DNA of 64,000 nucleotides from Streptomyces sp. WZ.A104 (GTDB taxonomy: Bacteria > Actinomycetota > Actinomycetes > Streptomycetales > Streptomycetaceae): contig NZ_NWVL01000023.1 of NCBI RefSeq assembly GCF_002382885.1, positions 38,872 through 102,871 on the forward strand, given 5' to 3'. Shown piece by piece: positions 34,159 through 43,503 of the stretch (position 1 is its first letter; each line of letters starts with the position of its first letter). The position numbers and the translations under genes were made by a program. Below the pieces are notes generated by a model that made no database searches, had not been told where the DNA came from, and was given only the letters and a program-made list of their open reading frames with translations.

Positions 34159-35775
34159 ATGACGGCCCGATCGATACGGGGGGCGGTCGCCGCCACGCTG
34201 GTGACCGCACTGTCCTTGACCGCGGCGGCCTGCTCCAACCCGGACAGCTCCACGGGCGGCTCCGCGACCGGCTCCACCTCGGCCGTCGTCGGCATCGCCT
34301 ACGAGCCCGAGAGCCTGAGCCCGCTGCTCGGCTACGGCAAGGACGGCAACTCCAAGATCTTCGACGGGCTGCTCGCCCTGGACGCGGACATGCAGCTCCG
34401 CCCGGCTCTGGCCGCCGCGCTTCCCGAGGTCAGCGCCGACGGACTCACGTACACGTACAAGCTGCGCAAGGGCGTGAAGTTCAGCGACGGCGAGGCGTTC
34501 AGCGCCGAGGACGTCGTCTTCACCTACCGCACCATCCTCGACGAGAAGACCAACAACGCCTCCCGCGCCGAGCTGGACGCCGTCAAGGACGTCACGGCCA
34601 AGGGCGAGGACACCGTCGTCTTCACTCTCAAGTACCCCTACGCGCCCTTCGCCCAGCGCACCGTCCTGGCCATCGCCCCCAAGCACATCGCGGGCAAGCA
34701 GGACGTCAACACCGGGGCCTTCACCACCCGGCCCATCGGCACCGGACCCTACGTCCTCACCAAGTGGTCCAAGGGCGAGAAGCTCAGCTTCACCGCCAAC
34801 CCCCACTACTGGGACGGCGAGCCCGAGGTGAAGAAGTTCACCATGGCGATCATCAAGGACGACGACGTGCGCGCCACCCGGCTGCGCTCCGGCGACCTCG
34901 ACGGCGCGATCCTGCCGCCCAACCTCGCCAAGGGCTTCGCCGACGACAAGGCCAAGAAGACCTACGCCGCGACCACCTACGACTACCGCACGGTGACGCT
35001 CCCCACGCACAACAAGGTCGCGGGCGACACCGCCGTACGCCGCGCCCTCGACGTCGCCGTCGACCGCGAGACCATGGTCAAGGCCATCCTCAACGGCGAC
35101 GGCAGGCCCGCCTACGGGCCCGTCCCCACCGACAGCGAGTGGTTCACCAAGGGCACCGAACGCCCCCACGACCTCGCCGCCGCGAAGAAGATCCTGGACG
35201 AGGCGGGATGGAAGCCCGGCAAGGACGGCATCCGCGTCAAGGACGGCGTGCGCGCCGCGTTCCCGCTCTGGTACCTCAGCGGTGACAAGCTCCGCCAGGA
35301 GCACGCCCTCGCCTACGCCTCCGACGCCAAGAAGGCGGGTATCGACATCCGCACCGAGGCCGGGACCTGGGAGGTCATCGAGCCCCGGATGAAGCACGAC
35401 GCCGTTCTCGCGGGCGGCGGATCGCCCGCCGACCCCGACTTCGACCAGTACACCCTGCTGAAGTCCTCCCTCGCGGGCGACGGCTTCAACAACATGGCCT
35501 GGTACGACAACAAGGCCGTCGACGCCGCCATCGAGGCGGGCCGCAGGAGCGGCGAGCCGGCCGAGCGGAAGAAGGCGTACGACACCGTCCAGCGCGAGCT
35601 GGTGAAGAACCCGGGCTACACCTTCCTCACCCACATCGACCACCTCTACGTCGTCGACGACCGCTTCGGCGCGCTCACCACCCAGGTCGAGCCGCACGAC
35701 CACGGGCTGGCCTCCGGCCCCTGGTGGAACGTCGAGAAGTGGAAGACCGAGAGCGCCGGAGGCACGGACAAGTGA
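34159..35775 (+). CDS. Peptide/nickel-type ABC substrate-binding lipoprotein
   Basis: 538 aa. Lipoprotein signal ending at Cys25 (LTAAAC). SBP_bac_5 fold: YEPESLSPLLGYGKDGNSKIFDGLLALD near 45-72, LRKGVKFSDGEAFSAEDVVFTY near 100-122, GTGPYVLTKW near 193-203. AGGGA ten bases before ATG 34159; the TTG 21 nt upstream is less likely. It captures short peptides or a similar ligand for the four following genes. The sequence does not fix the ligand. Confidence 0.92.
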   Translation: MTARSIRGAVAATLVTALSLTAAACSNPDSSTGGSATGSTSAVVGIAYEPESLSPLLGYGKDGNSKIFDGLLALDADMQLRPALAAALPEVSADGLTYTYKLRKGVKFSDGEAFSAEDVVFTYRTILDEKTNNASRAELDAVKDVTAKGEDTVVFTLKYPYAPFAQRTVLAIAPKHIAGKQDVNTGAFTTRPIGTGPYVLTKWSKGEKLSFTANPHYWDGEPEVKKFTMAIIKDDDVRATRLRSGDLDGAILPPNLAKGFADDKAKKTYAATTYDYRTVTLPTHNKVAGDTAVRRALDVAVDRETMVKAILNGDGRPAYGPVPTDSEWFTKGTERPHDLAAAKKILDEAGWKPGKDGIRVKDGVRAAFPLWYLSGDKLRQEHALAYASDAKKAGIDIRTEAGTWEVIEPRMKHDAVLAGGGSPADPDFDQYTLLKSSLAGDGFNNMAWYDNKAVDAAIEAGRRSGEPAERKKAYDTVQRELVKNPGYTFLTHIDHLYVVDDRFGALTTQVEPHDHGLASGPWWNVEKWKTESAGGTDK

Positions 35776-36764
35776 GCCGCCGCCTCCCCTGGGGGCCGAT
35801 GGCACGGATGACGGGACGGCGGGCCCTGTTCGCCGTCCCGGTCCTCCTCACCGTCACCTTCGGTGTGTTCGCCGTCGCCGCCGCGTCCCCCTTCGACCCG
35901 GTCAAGGCGTACGCGGGCACCGCCGGGCTCACCGCGTCCCAGGAGAACCTGGACCAGCTCCGGGCCAACCTCGGCGTCGACGAGCCGCTGGTGGCCCGCT
36001 GGTGGAACTGGCTGACCTCGGCCCTCCAGGGCGATCTGGGCGACTCCAGCGTGATGCGCCAGCCCGTCGCCGACGTCATCGCGGAGCGCCTGGGCTGGTC
36101 CGTCCTGCTGGCCGCCACCGCCTTCCTCATCGCGATCCTGCTCGGTACCGGACTCGGCGTCCTCGCCGCCCGCAGGCCCGGTGGCTGGCTCGACCGGGGC
36201 GTCAGCTCCGCCGCGTACACCCTGGAAGCCGCCCCCGCCTTCTGGCTCGGGCTGCTCGCCATCTGGGTCTTCGCCCTGAAGCTGGACGTCCTCCCGGCCG
36301 GCGGACTCACCGACACCGCCAGCGAGACCATCACCTTCGGCCAGGTCGCCTCCCACCTCGTCCTGCCCGCGGCGGTCCTCGGGGTCTCCCAGCTGCCGTG
36401 GTTCTTCCTCTACGTACGGCAAGGGGTCACCGACGCCCTGGCCGAGGACCCGGTCCGCGGTGCCCGCGCCCGGGGGCTGAGCGAGCGCACCGTGCTCCTC
36501 GGCCACGCGCTGCGCTCCGGGATGCTGCCGATGCTCACCCTGATCGGCTCCCGCGTCCCCGAACTCATCACCGGCGCCCTGCTCATCGAGACCGTCTTCA
36601 GCTGGCCCGGCATCGCCGCCGCCACCGTGCAGGCCGCCACCTCCGTCGACTTCTCCCTGCTCGCCGCGCTCACGGTGCTCGCCACCGCCGCGGTCCTGCT
36701 CGGCAACCTGCTCTCCGACCTCCTCTACGGGCTCGCCGACCCCCGGGTGGCCTTCGATGGCTGA
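35772..36764 (+). CDS. Peptide/nickel-type ABC permease (DppB-like)
   Basis: 330 aa from GTG 35772, which overlaps the previous stop (GTGA). Six membrane helices; coupling loop YVRQGVTDALAEDPVRGARARGLSERTVLLGHALR near 216-250, and the ENLDQLRANLGVDEPLVARWWNWL periplasmic segment typical of DppB. Confidence 0.92.
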   Translation: MSRRLPWGPMARMTGRRALFAVPVLLTVTFGVFAVAAASPFDPVKAYAGTAGLTASQENLDQLRANLGVDEPLVARWWNWLTSALQGDLGDSSVMRQPVADVIAERLGWSVLLAATAFLIAILLGTGLGVLAARRPGGWLDRGVSSAAYTLEAAPAFWLGLLAIWVFALKLDVLPAGGLTDTASETITFGQVASHLVLPAAVLGVSQLPWFFLYVRQGVTDALAEDPVRGARARGLSERTVLLGHALRSGMLPMLTLIGSRVPELITGALLIETVFSWPGIAAATVQAATSVDFSLLAALTVLATAAVLLGNLLSDLLYGLADPRVAFDG

Positions 36765-37614
36765 GACCGCACTCGCCCCGCCGGGCCGCACCACCCGCCG
36801 CGTCCGGGTCGTCACCTCCGTGGTGATCGTCGCCGCCGTCGCGCTGGCCGTCCTGATCGTGCCGCCGCTGGCCCAGCTCGACCAGCAGGCCGTCGACCTC
36901 TCCAACAAGCTCCACCCGCCGTCCTGGGCCCACCCCTTCGGCACCGACGACGTCGGCCGCGACCTGCTGCTGCGCTGTGTCTACGGACTCCGCGTCTCGC
37001 TGCTCGTCGGCCTGGTCGCCGCCCTCACCGCCACCGTCATCGGCACCGCGATCGGTGCGCTCGCCGGGGCGTTCGGCGGCTGGCCGGACCGCGTCGTGAT
37101 GCGGGTCGTCGACGCCCTGTCCTCCATCCCGCATCTCCTGCTGGGCATCTTCATCGTCGCGATGTTCCGGCCCGGCGTCTGGCCGGTCGTCGTCTCGGTC
37201 GCCCTGACCCACTGGATCTCGACCGCCCGGATCGTCCGCTCCGAGGTGCTCTCCCTGCGCTCGCGCCCCTTCATCGACGCGGCCGTCTCCGGCGGGGCCT
37301 CGCGCACCCGGGTCATCGTGCGGCACCTGCTGCCCGGGGTGCTCCCGCAGGCCGGTCTCGCGGCGGTGCTGATGGTGCCGCACGCGATGTGGCACGAGTC
37401 CGCGCTGTCCTTCCTCGGCCTCGGGCTCCCGGCCCATCAGGCGAGCCTCGGCAACCTCGTCCAGTCCGCGCGCGGTTCGCTGCTCGCGGGGGACTGGTGG
37501 CCGACGCTCTTCCCCGGCCTCTTCCTGATCATCCCGACCCTTGCGCTGGCCGGTCTCGCCGGAGCGTGGCGCGACCGGATCAACCCGCGCCGGAAATCGG
37601 AGCTGATGCTGTGA
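36757..37614 (+). CDS. Peptide/nickel-type ABC permease (DppC-like)
   Basis: 285 aa. HPFGTDDVGRDLLLRCVYGLRVSLLVG near 63-89 is the DppC signature; coupling loop SRPFIDAAVSGGASRTRVIVRHLLPG near 169-194. It overlaps the DppB-like gene by 8 nt and the ATPase gene by GTGA. Confidence 0.92.
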   Translation: MAETALAPPGRTTRRVRVVTSVVIVAAVALAVLIVPPLAQLDQQAVDLSNKLHPPSWAHPFGTDDVGRDLLLRCVYGLRVSLLVGLVAALTATVIGTAIGALAGAFGGWPDRVVMRVVDALSSIPHLLLGIFIVAMFRPGVWPVVVSVALTHWISTARIVRSEVLSLRSRPFIDAAVSGGASRTRVIVRHLLPGVLPQAGLAAVLMVPHAMWHESALSFLGLGLPAHQASLGNLVQSARGSLLAGDWWPTLFPGLFLIIPTLALAGLAGAWRDRINPRRKSELML

Positions 37615-38604
37615 CCGACGACCGCGAGAACACCGGTGCGCCGGTCCTCGACGTCCAGAACCTCTCCGTCCGCTTCCGGATGCGCGGCGGCCGGGACATC
37701 GCCGCCGTCAGCGACGCCCGCTTCTCCGTCGCGGCGGGGGAGTGCCTGGCCCTGGTCGGCGAGAGCGGCTGCGGCAAGTCCGTCCTGGCCTCCGCCCTGC
37801 TCGGGCTGCTCCCCGCCAACGCCGAGACCACCGGCAGCGCCGTCCTCGGCGGGGACACGGACCTGCTCACCGCCGACGAACGCACCCTCGCCCGTACGGT
37901 ACGGGGACGGCGCATCGGCCTCGTACCGCAGAGCCCCGCCGCCCACCTCACGCCCGTACGCACCGTGCGGGCCCAGCTGGAGGAGACGCTGCGGGAGCTG
38001 ACCGGGGCGAGGGGGAGCGCCCTGCACAAGGCGGCCGTGGCAGCCGCCGCCCGCGCCTCGTTCCCCGACGGCCACCTCGACCGCTACCCCCACGAACTCT
38101 CCGGCGGCCTCGCCCAGCGCGCCGCCACCGCCCTCGCCCTGATTGGCGACGCCCCGCTGCTGCTCGCCGACGAACCGACCACCGGACTCGACCGGGACCT
38201 CGTCGTGCGGACGGTGGACGAACTGCGCCGCCACACCGACGAGGGCCGGGCGCTGCTGATCATCACCCATGACCTGGCCGCCGCCGAACGCATCGCCGAC
38301 CGGGTCGCCGTGATGTACGCGGGACGGATCGTCGAGATCGCGGACGCCCCCGGCTTCTTCGGCGCCCCGGGCCCCCGCCACCCCTACGCCAAGGGCCTCC
38401 TGGACGCCCTGCCCGAACGGGACTTCGCCCCGATCCCCGGCATGCCCCCGGAGCTGGGCGCGCTGCCCGACGGTTGCGCCTTCGCCGCCCGCTGCGCGTA
38501 CGCCGACGCCCGCTGCACCGGCGAACGCCCGGCCTTCACGGCGGACCTCGCCTGCCACCACGGGCTGACCGGGCGCGCACACTCCCCGACGAAGGAGTCC
38601 GCCG

Positions 38605-38612
<8 letters not shown>
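37611..38612 (+). CDS. Peptide/nickel-type ABC ATPase (DppD-like)
   Basis: 333 aa from GTG 37611. Walker A GESGCGKS (near 48-55), signature LSGGLAQRA with Leu-Ala replacing the usual Met/Gln pair, Walker B LLLADEPTTGLD, H-loop ITHDLAAAERIADRV, and the C-terminal oligopeptide extension with four Cys (CAFAARCAYADARCTGERP and ACHHG) that may hold a cluster. Confidence 0.92.
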
Positions 38613-39279
<667 letters not shown>

Positions 39280-39605
39280 AGGGCTCTGGTGCCTGCTGCG
39301 CCTGCTGCCGTCAGCCCTTGAGGGACTCGTCCGTCGGGTTCTCCGGCAGCGGCGACGCCCCGCCGGGGCGTGTGACGGCCATGGTGAAGGGCGTGCACGG
39401 AGTGCGGAAGATCCGTGGAACCTCAGGTCAGGGCAGCTGAGTCGACGCGGAACGCGTCCATCGGGAGACGCGGGGCACAGGTGGCCGGGGCGTGAAGCAT
39501 CGCCGAACTAATGTCAGGTACCTGACGTATTGGCGGGTGCGCCTCCATACTCGTCGCGACCGTCCCCCTCCTCTGTCCCCTCGCCCGTCCGCTCAGGGAG
39601 TCTCC
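39280..39605. other. Gene-free interval with a terminator and a 14-bp palindrome
   Basis: Holds a 7-bp stem with 3-nt loop (ACGCCCC/GGGGCGT, 39355-39371) that can end the ABC operon, and the perfect palindrome GTCAGGTACCTGAC (39513-39526) about 80 nt before the next gene, which looks like a regulator site. No convincing ORF. Confidence 0.6.
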
Positions 39606-40484
39606 ATGGCCCACCCCACCCGCCGCCGTGCGCTCACCGTCGCCCTCGCCACCGCCGCCGCGGGCGTCGCCGTCCCCACCGCGACGGCGACCGCCGCACC
39701 CGCCCGCCCACGCGGCCCGCGTCCGTTACGTCACGCCCACGCGCACAACGACTACCTGCACCCCCGCCCGCTGCTCGACGCCCTCGCGCACGGGTTCACC
39801 AGCGTCGAGGCGGACATCTTCCTGGTCGACGGGGAGCTGCTCGTCGCCCATGAGCCCGCCGGGCTCGACCCCGCCCGGACCCTCGCCTCGCTCTACCTGG
39901 ACCCGCTGGCAGCCCTGGTCCGCGCCGGGCACGGCAGTGTCCACCCGGGCCACCGTGCCCCGCTGCAACTCCTCATCGACATCAAGGCCGACGGCGTCGC
40001 CGCCTACCGCGAGCTGGACCGGCAGCTGCGCCGCCACCGCCGCATCCTGACCCGTTGCAGCCACGGCCGCGTCCATCCCGGGGCGGTCACCGCCGTGATC
40101 TCCGGCGACCGGGCCGCCCGCGTTCCCATGGAGGCCCAGAGCACCCGCTACGCGTTCTACGACGGCCGCCTCGACGATCTCGGCACCCCGGCCCCCGCCT
40201 CCTTCGCCCCGCTCGTCAGCGCCAACTGGACCCAGACCTTCGGCTGGCTCGGCGCGGGCCCCTTCCCCCGGGCCGAGCGCGACCGGCTCCGCACCCTCGT
40301 CGCCGCCGCCCACCGCGAAGGCCGCCGCATCCGCTTCTGGGCCACGCCCGACCTGCCCGGCCCCGAGCGGACGGCCGTCTGGACCGAACTGCTGGCCGCC
40401 GGGGTCGACCACCTCAACACCGACGATCTGGCGGGGCTGCGACGCTTCCTGCGCGCCCGACGGGACGTCGGCCCGACCCCGTAA
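39606..40484 (+). CDS. Secreted PI-PLC/glycerophosphodiesterase-like protein
   Basis: 292 aa. Tat-type signal (TRRRALTVALATAAAG). The mature protein starts RHAHAHNDYLHPRPLLDALAHGFTSVEADIFLVDGELLVAHEP, a phosphodiesterase TIM-barrel beginning with H-x-H-N-D and the acidic EAD motif near 75. It resembles the Streptomyces secreted phosphatidylinositol/GDPD-like family; substrate untested. GGGAG lies five bases before the ATG. Confidence 0.8.
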   Translation: MAHPTRRRALTVALATAAAGVAVPTATATAAPARPRGPRPLRHAHAHNDYLHPRPLLDALAHGFTSVEADIFLVDGELLVAHEPAGLDPARTLASLYLDPLAALVRAGHGSVHPGHRAPLQLLIDIKADGVAAYRELDRQLRRHRRILTRCSHGRVHPGAVTAVISGDRAARVPMEAQSTRYAFYDGRLDDLGTPAPASFAPLVSANWTQTFGWLGAGPFPRAERDRLRTLVAAAHREGRRIRFWATPDLPGPERTAVWTELLAAGVDHLNTDDLAGLRRFLRARRDVGPTP

Positions 40485-40507
40485 CGCGTCACCTCCCGGA
40501 AGTACCC

Positions 40508-40535
40508 GTTCGGCGGACACGCCAGTCCGCCGAAC
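40508..40535 (+). terminator. Terminator of the phosphodiesterase-like gene
   Basis: Perfect 11-bp stem GTTCGGCGGAC/GTCCGCCGAAC with a 6-nt loop, 23 nt after the stop. Confidence 0.85.
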
Positions 40536-40601
40536 GGTCCCTCCGCTACGCCACACTGGCGGCCGAATGCCGCAAAACAGGCGCGGCGGAGGAGGTTGGT
40601 C

Positions 40602-40796
40602 ATGGCCATTTCGATCTCACTGGTGCTGCTCCTGGTGATCCTCGCGGTGATCTTTCTGCGCAACGGCGGTCTGAAGGTCTCGCACGCACTGGTCTGCGCC
40701 CTGCTCGGCTTCTTCCTGGCCGGAACGAGCATGGCGCCGACGATCCACGACGGCGTCGGCGCCACCGCCGACCTGGTCAGCAGCCTGCACCCCTGA
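40602..40796 (+). CDS. Small membrane protein, conserved hypothetical
   Basis: 64 aa with one clear helix (SISLVLLLVILAVIFL, near 3-20) and a second weaker hydrophobic run (VCALLGFFLAGTSMA near 31-46). GGAGG six bases before ATG 40602. Not assigned to a family. It sits between two stand-alone genes. Confidence 0.65.
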   Translation: MAISISLVLLLVILAVIFLRNGGLKVSHALVCALLGFFLAGTSMAPTIHDGVGATADLVSSLHP

Positions 40797-40866
40797 CAGC
40801 GGCGGGTTCCGGGGAGCGGTGGGGGATCGTCCGCGAGCGCACCGGCGGATCCCGCACAATGGGCAG

Positions 40867-41607
40867 ATGTCTTTTCCGCCTCCCGGCCGGCACTCCGGCG
40901 CCGCCCACCACGAGCACTGCGACACCGGCCTCTGCTGCCGGTGCCAGATGCGGATCTGGACCACCAAGGCGGGCAACGAACGGCTCTGCGGTCCGTGCGC
41001 GGCCTGCTGCCACGCGTGCGGCAGGGCCCCCGCCCCGCATCTGGACGGGCTCGACGGCGGACTGTGCGCCGAGTGCCGCGGACTGTGCGGCCGCTGCCAC
41101 GCACGGAAGCGGCCCGACGGGTCCTGCGGCTGCGACCGCTGGCGGGAGAGCGCCAGGAGCAACCCGCGCGGCTACGTCCTCCAGGCCCTGCCGCCCCAGC
41201 TCCTCCAGGCGCTCGGCGGCCGCGTGCCGAGCACCGTCCACGACCTCATCCACCAGGAGATCGCCACCCGCAGCGCCGGCCAGCTCCGCGAGCGCATCGA
41301 ACGCCGCTGGAACCTGCGCTGGGCCCACGCGCTGGGTGAGCTGGACGAGGACGGCCGCCGCCGCTGGAGCGCCCAGGACATCGCCGAACAGCTGCTGCGG
41401 CCCGGCTCGTGTTCCGACCGGCAGTGCGAGGACGGGTACCTGCTCACCACCGACGCGGCCTGTCCCCGCTGCCGTCAGCCCCTGCACCGCTTCGTCACCT
41501 CGGTCGCCGACCACACCGCCACCCCGGAGCGCGCGCGTGCCACCGCGGCCGAAATCCGCCAGGCGATGCGGGACAGCCGCTCGCGCAAGCGGATCCCGCC
41601 GCGCTGA
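40867..41607 (+). CDS. Cysteine-rich, zinc-ribbon-like protein of unknown function
   Basis: 246 aa from ATG 40867; no good ribosome site, so the start is uncertain (ATG 40819 is also open). The first 90 residues hold 16 Cys in CxxC-type pairs: CDTGLCCRC, LCGPCAACCHACG, LCAECRGLCGRC, CGC. A helical middle follows, then CSDRQCEDG and CPRCRQ near 190-210. The pattern suggests several zinc ribbons and nucleic-acid or protein binding. I do not recognise the family. Confidence 0.7.
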   Translation: MSFPPPGRHSGAAHHEHCDTGLCCRCQMRIWTTKAGNERLCGPCAACCHACGRAPAPHLDGLDGGLCAECRGLCGRCHARKRPDGSCGCDRWRESARSNPRGYVLQALPPQLLQALGGRVPSTVHDLIHQEIATRSAGQLRERIERRWNLRWAHALGELDEDGRRRWSAQDIAEQLLRPGSCSDRQCEDGYLLTTDAACPRCRQPLHRFVTSVADHTATPERARATAAEIRQAMRDSRSRKRIPPR

Positions 41608-41752
41608 GCGGCCACGGGGTGCCCGCGCGGCCGGTCGGGCTGATCACGGTTGCCGCTTGCACGAGAGGGAGCCCGAACGGCATCGTCGCCTTCCGCGACA
41701 CCGCCCGGGGTACGGGCGTGCGGACCGGACGTGGTGCCCGGGCCGTACGCCC

Positions 41753-41758
41753 TATGCT
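41753..41758 (+). promoter_or_regulatory. -10 box of a probably leaderless gene
   Basis: TATGCT ends 7 nt before ATG 41766, so transcription should start at the start codon. There is no Shine-Dalgarno sequence. Confidence 0.45.
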
Positions 41759-41765
41759 CGCGCCC

Positions 41766-42143
41766 ATGGAGCAACGGGAAGTCGTGAAGCGCGTGATCGG
41801 CATCCTCACAGAGGCGCGCGAAATGCAGCGCCTGCTGGAGGCGGACCTCGAACGGGAAGACCTGGACGCGGGAGCGGGCGCCGTCACGGCCCTGCTGAAC
41901 GAGACAATGCCCCACATCGCCATCCCCGACGACTTCTCCGTCGAGGATGTGGTGGCCGTGGTCGGACGCGAGGTGGGCGGCGCGGTCGAACAGCTGGTGA
42001 GCGCGTTCACCCTCGCGTTCACGATGCTGGCACAGGTCCACGACTCCGGGCAGACGGACGTGTCCTCGGCCGACGTCCTCCAGGACCTCGCCCTGCGGGT
42101 CGAGGGCGGCGGGCCGGACGAAGGCGAGGAGCCGCTGCTGTAG
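41766..42143 (+). CDS. Small helical hypothetical protein
   Basis: 125 aa, acidic and helical (MEQREVVKRVIGILTEAREMQRLLEADLE...). No signal peptide, membrane segment or known motif. The ATG at 41754 is in frame, but it lies within the -10 box, so 41766 is preferred. Function unknown. Confidence 0.65.
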   Translation: MEQREVVKRVIGILTEAREMQRLLEADLEREDLDAGAGAVTALLNETMPHIAIPDDFSVEDVVAVVGREVGGAVEQLVSAFTLAFTMLAQVHDSGQTDVSSADVLQDLALRVEGGGPDEGEEPLL

Positions 42144-42231
42144 CCGCCGGGCCGCGGCCCCTGCGTTCCGCCGCGCGGGTACGCATAGTGGAGGGACAAG
42201 CGCGTATCTCCCTCGCGCCATGGAGGCAGCT

Positions 42232-42411
42232 GTGGGAAAGAACACCGACATGGCCCGCGCCAAGGCGCGGAGGCTCAAAGGCATGATCAAGGAAGCGGAC
42301 GGTATCGCCCTCGACAACGAGCGGATGAAGGCCGAGGGCAGAAGGGAACAGGCCGAGGCCCGCCGCGAGGAGGCCCGGGCGCGCGCAGCGCGGAGTGCCT
42401 CCCACGGCTGA
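42232..42411 (+). CDS. CsbD-like small stress protein
   Basis: 59 aa from GTG 42232 with GGAGG five bases upstream. KARRLKGMIKEADGIALDNERMKAEGRREQAEA is the CsbD pattern, followed by an Arg/Ala-rich tail. CsbD proteins are general-stress (sigma-B) products in Bacillus. Here GGGTAC at 42177-42182 matches the -10 of Streptomyces sigma-B promoters, but I see no convincing -35. Confidence 0.72.
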   Translation: MGKNTDMARAKARRLKGMIKEADGIALDNERMKAEGRREQAEARREEARARAARSASHG

Positions 42412-42438
42412 GGCCGGTGCGTATGGGGCCGCCCCGCA

Positions 42439-42479
42439 GGGGTGTCCGGCGGACCCGGTCATGATCCGCCGGACACCCC
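42439..42479. terminator. Bidirectional terminator
   Basis: Perfect 15-bp stem (GGGGTGTCCGGCGGA and its complement) with an 11-nt loop between the convergent CsbD-like and HhH-GPD genes. Confidence 0.85.
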
Positions 42480-42527
42480 CTGGCGCCGCGTGCGGTACGG
42501 GCGGCCCTTTCGCTGATCGACGGACCT

Positions 42528-43196
42528 TCAGTCGATCCGTGCCCTCTCCCTGACCGCGTCGGCGAGGTCCTGGTCGAGGGCCACCCGGACCAGGGCCGCG
42601 GCGAACGCCGCCCCGTCCCGGCCCCTCGCCACCTCCGCCAGCCTGTCAGGGGAGGTGGGCAGACCGATCCGCTCGGCGCCCTGGATTCCCTTCGCGCCGA
42701 TCCAGGGTCCGGTCTCCGGCCAGACCGCCTGCACCTCGCGCACGAAGATGTCCGCTCCGGCCGGTCCGATGCCGCGGACCCCCTGGAGTCCCTCCCGCAG
42801 CTTCTCGCCGTCGCCGTCGGCCTCCCGGCGCAGTCGCCGCAGATCCCCTCCCCAGACGTCGAGGACGAGTTCCGCACCCTCCCCGAGCTGGGTGGAGGTC
42901 CGTTCGTCGTAGCGCCGGTAGCCGCCCTCGCCCAGCGCGTCGACCCGCTGTTGCAAGGTCGCCTCCGCCATCCGGCGCGGAGTGCGCATGCCGTGCGCGA
43001 ACAGCGCCTGCGCGGCCGCCACCGCGACCGAGGCGCGGATGCGTGCGCTGAGCAGGTGGCTCAGCGCCAGGAGCTGATACAGGGGCTGCGGTGTGTCCCG
43101 CAGCCGGATTCCCGCCTCCGCCGCGTACGTCCGCCCGCACTCCGCCAGCAGCGCGTCGGTGGTCCGCCGCGCCGCCGCGGACACCCGGGAGCTCAT
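42528..43196 (-). CDS. HhH-GPD superfamily (endonuclease III-like) protein
   Basis: 222 aa. The helix-hairpin-helix GVRGIGPAGADIFVREVQ near 140-157 is clear. The usual catalytic Asp segment (VDTHV-like) and the iron-sulfur Cys set of endonuclease III are not present, so it may be a divergent glycosylase or DNA-binding relative. Start at 43196 overlaps the stop of the DUF6480 gene (ATGA). Confidence 0.72.
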   Translation of the reverse strand: MSSRVSAAARRTTDALLAECGRTYAAEAGIRLRDTPQPLYQLLALSHLLSARIRASVAVAAAQALFAHGMRTPRRMAEATLQQRVDALGEGGYRRYDERTSTQLGEGAELVLDVWGGDLRRLRREADGDGEKLREGLQGVRGIGPAGADIFVREVQAVWPETGPWIGAKGIQGAERIGLPTSPDRLAEVARGRDGAAFAAALVRVALDQDLADAVRERARID

Positions 43197-43387
43197 CCGT
43201 AGCCGAAGATCCGGGCGATGAAGAACCCGGCGACCACCAGCGCGCCCACCACGATCAGGCCGGTCCACACGGCCGGGTGCTCCCAGAGGCCGCCGTCCGC
43301 GCGTTCCTCGTGGGCCTCGCTGATGGAGCCCTCGGCCGGTGGGGTCTCACCGGGAGGACGCAGTTCTTGGGAGTGCGAAACAGCCAT
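43193..43387 (-). CDS. DUF6480-family small membrane protein
   Basis: 64 aa. The PPGETPPAEGSIS motif (near 12-24) is the DUF6480 hallmark in Streptomyces, followed by one C-terminal membrane helix (WTGLIVVGALVVAGFFIARI). ATGA overlap with the HhH-GPD gene makes a two-gene operon. Function unknown. Confidence 0.72.
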   Translation of the reverse strand: MAVSHSQELRPPGETPPAEGSISEAHEERADGGLWEHPAVWTGLIVVGALVVAGFFIARIFGYG

Positions 43388-43503
43388 ACCTCCAGGGTCT
43401 CTCCGTACGCTTCCGCGCGCACGCCGTCCGGGTGCAGGGCCGTACGGGCGCACCGGCGGGGGAGAAGCGCTGCCACGCCTGGAGATCGGGGCACCGCCAA
43501 GGA

